This document shows, piece after piece, positions 14,979-19,803 of a stretch of 19,803 nucleotides of DNA (position 1 is its first letter; each line of letters starts with the position of its first letter). The stretch lies in contig CAZVWV010000067.1 in the NCBI GenBank assembly GCA_964631745.1, positions 1 through 19,803 of the forward strand, written 5' to 3'. Under the pieces are notes generated by a model. That model had not been told where the DNA came from. It saw only the letters and a program-made list of their open reading frames with translations, and did no database searches. Position numbers and translations under genes: made by a program. The stretch comes from CAZVWV01 sp964631745. GTDB taxonomy: Bacteria > Bdellovibrionota_C > UBA2361 > JBGSMV01.

Positions 14979-15251
14979 ATGGAAAAGTTTAACAGTGCTA
15001 CGGAAGTAATTCTTCAGAGTATCTTGAGCGACCCCACACGCAAGCATGACTTAATGGGAATAGTTAAGTTTGTGGAGACCCCAGAAGCACGAGTCTCCGC
15101 CATTCGTAACTATTGCGATAAGAGTCTTAGTACCTGTCTTTCGGTGGAACGTAGCGTCGTGGATAATTTGATCTCACGCACTTCCTGGGCTGACGTTGCT
15201 TGTCACCTGGAAAACATCTTCATGCAAACTGATAAGAACGCTTCACACTAG
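14979..15251 (+). CDS. Small helical protein of unknown function in the glycogen cluster
   Basis: The ATG at 14979 sits five bases after a GGAGG, which decides the start over an in-frame TTG at 14967. The 90-residue product, starting MEKFNSATEVILQSIL, is predicted to be mostly helical, has three Cys, and has no signal peptide or membrane segment. I do not recognise a family. It lies between the fusion gene and the debranching enzyme gene (55 bases before the latter) and is likely co-transcribed with it, so a regulatory or binding role in glucan metabolism is possible but unproven. Confidence 0.7.
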   Translation: MEKFNSATEVILQSILSDPTRKHDLMGIVKFVETPEARVSAIRNYCDKSLSTCLSVERSVVDNLISRTSWADVACHLENIFMQTDKNASH

Positions 15252-15306
15252 AGAACCGGGACGTTTCCTAGCGATCAACATTTTGGCGTAAAGGAGCCTT
15301 ATACAG

Positions 15307-17292
15307 GTGGATAATAATTTTGAATGGCTTGAAGCCGATGGTTTGGGCGGATTTGCTTTTGGTAATGCTTGCGGTATCCCCTCAAGAAAGTATCACTCTC
15401 TTTTGGCAACAGCGGCGCAAAATAGCGGTGAACGGCTGGTCTTAGTAAACTGTGTTGAGGCCATACTCTGGATGGGAGGACAATCCTTTCCGCTCAGTAG
15501 CTTCAAATTCGAAAACGGACACGTTAACCCCGGCGGAGTTAACTATCTGCAATCTTTTACCTGCCAGCCGTTTCCCACCTGGACCTATAAAATTAGTGAC
15601 ACTTGCAGTGTCATATGTGAGCTATTTATGCCGCATGAACAATCCCGGGTTGTCATGACTTGGAGGATCGAGGGCTTACAGCAGGATGCCAGGCTGTTAG
15701 TCAGACCTTTAATATCCGGTCGAAATTATCACGAGCTCCAGCGCGCCAATCAGCAGCTTTCGTTCGTCCATGATTCTAACGGTGAAAGCGTTAGTTGGCA
15801 TACCTACTCCGGCATGCCTCGCATAGTAGCTCAATCAAACGGCGCATACATACATGAACCAGTTTGGTACTATAACTTTTTGTACGAAATTGAGCGTGAC
15901 CGCGGATACGATTGCATCGAGGATCTGGCAGCTCCAGGGATCTTCGAATTTCAACTGTGCGAACAGACTGCCACGATTAGCTTCAGTGCCCATCACCTAA
16001 ATGAAGATTGGTCTCCAGCTACCGCCTCTATTAGCGTTGCTTCCGGCGAGCTTAGAGCCCGAGAGCTCGAACGCAGAAGAGCCATAGGTTCAACCTTAGA
16101 ACAGGCGGCGGATGCCTACCTAATTAAACATGCTGGCAGGAAGAGCATCGTGGCCGGGTACCCGTGGTTTAGCGATTGGGGTAGAGATACATTTATCGCT
16201 TTAAGAGGACTGTGTCTTGCACTGGGACGTTACGATGAAGCGCGCGAGATCTTACTTAGTTGGGGAGCTACTATCAAAGATGGTTTGGTTCCTAATCGCT
16301 TCCCAGATCGGGGAGAAACTCCGGATTACAACTCAGTCGATGCCTCACTCTGGTACATTGTTGCAGCTTGGGATTACCTCGAGCTGAGTGGCGATGGCGG
16401 GCGTCCGGAGTCAACAACTTTCATAGCCCTCTCTCAAGCTGTGTCAAACATACTACAGGCCTTTTGTAGAGGTACGCTCTGGAATATTCGTTGCGATTCT
16501 GACGGGCTCCTCGCTTGCGGTCAAAGCGGCGTGCAACTAACCTGGATGGACGCCAAGGTCGGCGACTGGGTGGTGACGCCCCGAACGGGAAAACCCGTGG
16601 AAATTCAAGCCCTGTGGCTCAATGCTTTAAAGATAGGAAGCTTGCTCTTAAACAATCCTGAGTATGATAAACTGCTGGACCTAGCAGCGCGCTCATTTCA
16701 GACCCGTTTCCCTTGCGATGGGGAGTATCTTTGTGACGTGGTGGATGTTAACCATCAGTCCGGCATCGTCGATCTCAATTTTCGCATAAATCAGATCTTT
16801 GCCGTGGGCGGATTGCCGTTTCAAACCTTGCACGGGGAGTTGGCGCACCGACTCGTAGATCAGGTCGAGAAGCGTTTGTTCACACCCAACGGCATGCGCA
16901 CACTGGCTCCCAATGAGCGGCGTTACATGGGACATTACCAGGGAGGAACACTCGAACGAGACTCCGCCTATCATCAGGGCACGGCTTGGTTCTGGCTACT
17001 TGGAGCCTTTGTAGATGCTTGGGTGCGAGTGAGAAACTCCACGCCTGAAGCAAAGGCCGAGGCGCGTCAACGCTTCGTTGCTCCGCTACTTGAGCGGATA
17101 AGCCAGACCGGTTGCGGGCATCTCTTCGAAATCGCCGATGGGGATGCGCCCCACACGCCACGAGGCGCGCCTTGTCAAGCTTGGTCACTGGGAGAGCTGC
17201 TACGGTTGGATCGCCAGGTGTTGGCAGAAGACCGCCAGCAGGTAGCGCCGAGACTATTGCTCCCCTGCGAGGACGGGATCAGTATCCATTAA
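15307..17292 (+). CDS. Glycogen debranching enzyme (amylo-alpha-1,6-glucosidase type)
   Basis: The 661-residue protein starts with GTG at 15307 after AAGGAG nine bases upstream. The N-terminal beta-rich domain has the typical WLEADGLGGFAFGNACGIPS and RKYHSLL (residues 7-33). The C-terminal (alpha/alpha)6 GDE domain carries GYPWFSDWGRDTFIALRGL (284-302), PDYNSVDASLW (339-349), LTWMDAKVGDWVVTPRTGKP (411-430), YHQGTAWFWLLGAF (555-568) and APCQAWSLGELLR (621-633). Such enzymes cleave alpha-1,6 branches left by phosphorylase, matching the fusion gene upstream. The last 14 bases overlap the 3' end of the convergent DUF2063 gene. Confidence 0.93.
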   Translation: MDNNFEWLEADGLGGFAFGNACGIPSRKYHSLLATAAQNSGERLVLVNCVEAILWMGGQSFPLSSFKFENGHVNPGGVNYLQSFTCQPFPTWTYKISDTCSVICELFMPHEQSRVVMTWRIEGLQQDARLLVRPLISGRNYHELQRANQQLSFVHDSNGESVSWHTYSGMPRIVAQSNGAYIHEPVWYYNFLYEIERDRGYDCIEDLAAPGIFEFQLCEQTATISFSAHHLNEDWSPATASISVASGELRARELERRRAIGSTLEQAADAYLIKHAGRKSIVAGYPWFSDWGRDTFIALRGLCLALGRYDEAREILLSWGATIKDGLVPNRFPDRGETPDYNSVDASLWYIVAAWDYLELSGDGGRPESTTFIALSQAVSNILQAFCRGTLWNIRCDSDGLLACGQSGVQLTWMDAKVGDWVVTPRTGKPVEIQALWLNALKIGSLLLNNPEYDKLLDLAARSFQTRFPCDGEYLCDVVDVNHQSGIVDLNFRINQIFAVGGLPFQTLHGELAHRLVDQVEKRLFTPNGMRTLAPNERRYMGHYQGGTLERDSAYHQGTAWFWLLGAFVDAWVRVRNSTPEAKAEARQRFVAPLLERISQTGCGHLFEIADGDAPHTPRGAPCQAWSLGELLRLDRQVLAEDRQQVAPRLLLPCEDGISIH

Positions 17293-18055
17293 CGGATTCC
17301 GTTCTGGAGCTAACCCCGAAGATCATTTTCAACTCTGCCAGGCCAGTGAGAAACTCTCTGGCACCTTTCTCTATGCTGCTATCAAATTTAATTCCGATAT
17401 TCTTGGCAGCAACAGAACAGGCCTCGGCGCCGCTGACGGAAGTGCATGCCAACACTCTGACTATCTCGGCAAATAACTTACTAAGTTCTATAAAATGTAC
17501 CTGCCCACTCTCTGGGTGTCGAAAGAGCAGCAGGAAATACTCCCCTGTGCGTTGAGCGAGCTCAATATCGGAGACCCTAAAGACCGGATAACTAAGAGCT
17601 AGCAATTTGAACTCGGGATTTAAGACAGGAATTTCCTGCCAAAGGTCTCCCGCACTAAAGTGCTCAACTGGAAGAAGATCGGGCATCATAAAGAGCTCCA
17701 CTTCGGTCCATTCGAAGAGCAGCAAGTCATCTAGTTCGGGAACCCCTAACTTCTTGCCGATATTATTAACCCGCGCGTACTGAAGCAGCTGCTTGGGCAT
17801 CTTCCAGAGCTCCGGATCTCTCAGCTCTTGCTCGGCCACAAATCCTGTTACCAAACTCTCCCACTGCTCGTCCGAGATCCTGCTTTTAAGAATAGGAAAA
17901 GCGCGTTGCAGGGAATCATCGATGATATTAAGCGTTAAACGTCGATACTGCCGCGCCCCACCGTCGTCATGACCGGCTTTCAAATCATTCCGCCCAGTTC
18001 GGCAATACTCCGCGAACTCGGACATGATCGTATATGTCGAGGACTCAAGCGGCAT
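17279..18055 (-). CDS. hvfC: DUF2063 partner protein of an MNIO RiPP system (HvfC/BufC-like)
   Basis: From the ATG at 18055, which has TGGAG eight bases before it, the product is about 258 residues. A longer start at 18079 and a shorter one at 18025 are possible. It begins with a DUF2063-like helical domain (FAEYCRTG, then TLNIIDDSLQRAFPILKSRI, ending in LLQYAR at about residue 95) followed by a mixed domain containing LLALSYPVFRV. In bufferin and HvfABC operons the DUF2063 protein binds the precursor leader and delivers it to the MNIO enzyme. The start overlaps the MNIO gene by 11 bases, so the two are translated together. It is transcribed convergently with the debranching gene. Confidence 0.85.
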   Translation of the reverse strand: MPLESSTYTIMSEFAEYCRTGRNDLKAGHDDGGARQYRRLTLNIIDDSLQRAFPILKSRISDEQWESLVTGFVAEQELRDPELWKMPKQLLQYARVNNIGKKLGVPELDDLLLFEWTEVELFMMPDLLPVEHFSAGDLWQEIPVLNPEFKLLALSYPVFRVSDIELAQRTGEYFLLLFRHPESGQVHFIELSKLFAEIVRVLACTSVSGAEACSVAAKNIGIKFDSSIEKGAREFLTGLAELKMIFGVSSRTESVNGY

Positions 18056-18896
18056 GCTGGCGGCTCCAGTTGCGATCACATAGTTTACTTAATTTTTTAA
18101 GCTCGTTCAGCAACTCAGGCCACTCCGGAAAGTTAAAGTCGCGTTCCAATAAAACCGGGGCGGGTTTAATGCGCGCGATGGTCCACTCGAAAAGTTCATA
18201 AACATCAGCAGCGATAGCCTGCCCGTGCGTGTCAATTATCAGCTCAGGCGTGAGCTTTTCATGTCCGGCCATATGAACAAAGGCCACTCGATCCAAGGGC
18301 AGCGCAGCGATAAATTTCTTGGGATCGTAATCATGATTGTGCGCATTCACGTAGACATTATTAACGTCTAGCAACAATTGGCAGTCGGCGGCCTTCACGA
18401 CTTCCGCGATAAACTCCTGCTCCGTCATCTGTGGCTCGGGCAGCGCGTAATACGAGACATTCTCAATAGCAATCTTGCGCCCTAAAAAATCCTGCACATC
18501 GCGGATGCGCGAGGCCACATGTTGCACGGCGTCCTTTCGAAACGGAATGGGAAGGAGCTCATACAGATGAGCATTATCACACTTCGTGTAACTTAGATGT
18601 TCCGAGTAATTATCAATAGAAAACTCGTCAAGAAAGCACTTAAGCCTTCCTAAGAATTCCCAATCCAACGGTTCGGGACTTCCCAATGAAAGCGAAAGTC
18701 CGTGACAACTAAGCGGGAATTTCTCTGAGATCTGTTTTAATTTTTTTAGCCAATAGCCGCCCAGACTCATCCAATTTTCGGGAGCTAGTTCAAGGAATTG
18801 TATGGCTCCTGCGGGAGCCTCAAGTAAGAGGTCGGCTAGCTCTCGGCGAAGCCCCAGCCCTACACCTGCTAACATTGATCGTCCGCCATTAGTCAT
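18045..18896 (-). CDS. hvfB: MNIO (DUF692) peptide-modifying iron oxidase, HvfB/BufB-like
   Basis: The 283-residue TIM-barrel protein shows the DUF692 motifs in order: GVGLGLR (11-17), LELAPENW (35-42), SCHGLSLSLG (63-72, His65), YSEHLSY (97-103), IENVSYY (144-150, Glu145), LLLDVNNVYVNAHNH (174-188, Asp177, His186), FVHMAGH (206-212, His208) and LLERDFNFP (249-257). These His/Asp/Glu residues bind two or three irons. Family members convert core cysteines of precursor peptides to oxazolone/thioamide or 5-thiooxazole groups. The gene follows a Sec-exported precursor with a KCGEGMCG core by 20 bases and overlaps the DUF2063 gene. A start at the internal ATG 18875 is also possible. Confidence 0.92.
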   Translation of the reverse strand: MTNGGRSMLAGVGLGLRRELADLLLEAPAGAIQFLELAPENWMSLGGYWLKKLKQISEKFPLSCHGLSLSLGSPEPLDWEFLGRLKCFLDEFSIDNYSEHLSYTKCDNAHLYELLPIPFRKDAVQHVASRIRDVQDFLGRKIAIENVSYYALPEPQMTEQEFIAEVVKAADCQLLLDVNNVYVNAHNHDYDPKKFIAALPLDRVAFVHMAGHEKLTPELIIDTHGQAIAADVYELFEWTIARIKPAPVLLERDFNFPEWPELLNELKKLSKLCDRNWSRQHAA

Positions 18897-18915
18897 CAGC
18901 CGTTAGTCATCAGCC
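18889..18915 (-). repeat. Tandem 13-base duplication forming a mini-ORF before the MNIO start
   Basis: TTAGTCATCAGCC occurs at 18889-18901 and 18903-18915. On the minus strand this gives ATG ACT AAC GGC TGA, a four-codon frame whose stop overlaps the MNIO ATG in TGATG. The duplicated unit contains the MNIO start codon itself. Confidence 0.6.
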
Positions 18916-18916
18916 A

Positions 18917-19291
18917 TCAATCATCCGCTGGCGGGTTCTCGGCCGCGGAACCATCCACGTCGATTTCGGGATCAGCCTCCGGCACGGCCTCGGCTGCGCT
19001 ACTTGATGTACCCTGCGGTGTCGAGGTTTCGGTGCCGTTTTCCCGCATCTTATCGCCACACATGCCCTCACCGCATTTCATCTCACCCACATCCTTGTTT
19101 TCCTCTGTTTTGGAACCTAAGAAAGGAGTCTCTGCGCCACTCTTTTGAATAAGAGCTTGCCGTAATGTCTTGCCGGTTCCCAGATAAGAGAACCCAGAAT
19201 GCTGCGAAGCCGAGGCGTCGCCAGACGAGAGTCCAGAGGCAGCTGACATAATTAAAGATGCTTTTACTAGATTAGAGACTTTTTTCTTCAT
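18917..19291 (-). CDS. hvfA: Secreted RiPP precursor with KCGEGMCG core (bufferin/HvfA-like)
   Basis: The ATG at 19291 gives 124 residues. A longer frame to 19480 runs into repeat DNA and is rejected. Residues 1-28 look like a Sec signal peptide (MKKKVSNLVKASLIM, then an Ala/Ser-rich end). Next come a helical leader FSYLGTGKTLRQALIQKSG (34-52), the core EMKCGEGMCGDKM (70-82) with the only two cysteines (Cys73 and Cys78), and an acidic Ala/Glu/Pro tail (about 83-124). EGxCG-like motifs after a signal peptide are the mark of HvfA-type bufferins/oxazolins, in which MNIO modifies the cysteines to make a metal- (copper-) binding periplasmic product. It is first in the operon. Confidence 0.85.
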   Translation of the reverse strand: MKKKVSNLVKASLIMSAASGLSSGDASASQHSGFSYLGTGKTLRQALIQKSGAETPFLGSKTEENKDVGEMKCGEGMCGDKMRENGTETSTPQGTSSSAAEAVPEADPEIDVDGSAAENPPADD

Positions 19292-19443
19292 CGGTGATCC
19301 ATGGTTAATGGTAAATTTGATGAAAGTTAGCATACCCTCGGGCAAAGCAAAAGTTACTGCTTGCGCGGTAGCAAGATGGTGAGAAAGGCGGCCGCACCGC
19401 CGAGAAAATGGGAACACGGTAGGTAAACTTGTGGGGCGATATC

Positions 19444-19506
19444 CCGGAGCGCTGAGCTCCAGCTCGGCCAGATACTGCAAAGCACAGAAGATTCGAGTTA
19501 AACCAC
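19444..19506 (-). repeat. 63-base repeat, inverted copy (B)
   Basis: On the minus strand this copy starts GTGGTTTAACTCG and ends at GAGCTCAGCGCTCCGG. It matches 19632-19694 at 58 of 63 positions in opposite orientation, so the pair could form a long hairpin with a 125-base loop. Reading through it makes the spurious peptide AELELSAP. It contains the same palindromic core as the repeat at 2871-2888. Confidence 0.8.
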
Positions 19507-19602
19507 CAAACCCTCTATTACCAATCTCAAACAGATGGCGATATGCTCTTTAGGGACTAGAGCGCTTGGATTTAGGGGTCTTTCTAGGTTCAACCTTGTT
19601 GA

Positions 19603-19694
19603 TTTAGCGACCCCTTCCTCGTGCAACCCTTGTGGCTTAACTCGTATTTTCTGTGCTTTGCAGTATCTGGCCGAGCTGGGGCTCGGCGCTCCGG
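19603..19694 (+). repeat. Dispersed repeat, direct copy (C)
   Basis: The first part (TTTAGCGACC at 19603) aligns with the start of the element at 2805, the rest (19632-19694) with copy B inverted, and the end contains GCCGAGCTGGGGCTCGGC. The 2805-2895 copy is in the same orientation 16.8 kb away. A plus-strand frame of 85 codons starting at 19535 across it has no protein-like features and is treated as non-coding. Confidence 0.65.
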
Positions 19695-19803
19695 AATCGG
19701 CTCACCAGTTTATCGGCTATGCTTTCATTTTGCTCGGCCGCGGGCTCCTGGTTATGCAAAGCAGCGCGCCGCTTATTGCGCACTTAAGCTAAGTGGCATT
19801 GGA

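Noticed and set aside
17112..17555. 147-codon plus-strand frame over the 3' end of the debranching gene and the DUF2063 gene
   Set aside because: It is opposite or out of frame with two strongly supported genes and has no independent features.
19292..19480. N-terminal extension of the precursor frame up to 19480
   Set aside because: It begins inside the dispersed repeat, reads as AELELSAP-like repeat sequence, and would put 63 residues before a good signal peptide starting at 19291.
19535..19792. 85-codon plus-strand frame at the right edge
   Set aside because: It crosses the dispersed repeat, has no visible ribosome binding site or family features, and owes its open length to the repeat.

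Overview
This is a window from a Gram-negative bacterial chromosome. Two Sec-type signal peptides, a methyl-accepting chemotaxis protein and a possible outer-membrane efflux fragment point to a Gram-negative cell. Glycogen-metabolism families of the kind found in several deep bacterial lineages are also present. I cannot name the organism; a deltaproteobacteria-like or similar lineage is a guess. No rRNA, tRNA or CRISPR array was seen.

Layout. Bases 1-4450 are an accessory region. It holds a truncated gene end, a brnT-brnA toxin-antitoxin pair whose toxin frame is broken at an A8 run, an about 840-base stretch without an intact gene (a second frameshifted gene remnant, two CACGGAG-type hairpins and a candidate miniature inverted-repeat element), a DUF4143-type ATPase, a Phd/YefM + PIN-toxin pair and a VapB + VapC pair. 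The last two pairs each have a good sigma-70-like promoter placed so close to the first ATG that the mRNA should be almost leaderless. Bases 4700-6800 hold a periplasmic solute-binding protein and a methyl-accepting chemotaxis protein, convergent with one base between them. Bases 6961-7284 encode a YggT-family membrane protein.

Bases 7359-17292 are a glycogen/alpha-glucan cluster in two divergent arms separated by 392 bases. The minus-strand arm has a GT4/GT5-like glycosyltransferase followed by a GH57 alpha-glucan hydrolase/transferase. The plus-strand arm has a 1414-residue protein that joins a GT3-like (eukaryotic-type) glycogen synthase to an alpha-glucan phosphorylase, then a small unknown protein, then a glycogen-debranching enzyme. 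Together they could elongate, trim, phosphorolyse and debranch a storage glucan. A GlgC-type nucleotide-sugar enzyme and a classical GH13 branching enzyme are not in the window.

Bases 17279-19291 (minus strand) are a compact RiPP operon of the bufferin/HvfABC type: a secreted precursor with a KCGEGMCG core, an MNIO (DUF692) modifying enzyme and a DUF2063 partner protein. The right end holds two inverted copies of a 63-base repeat. One of them extends into a roughly 90-base element that occurs again directly after the ATPase gene at 2805. The precursor-enzyme-partner operon and the synthase-phosphorylase fusion are the most notable systems here.
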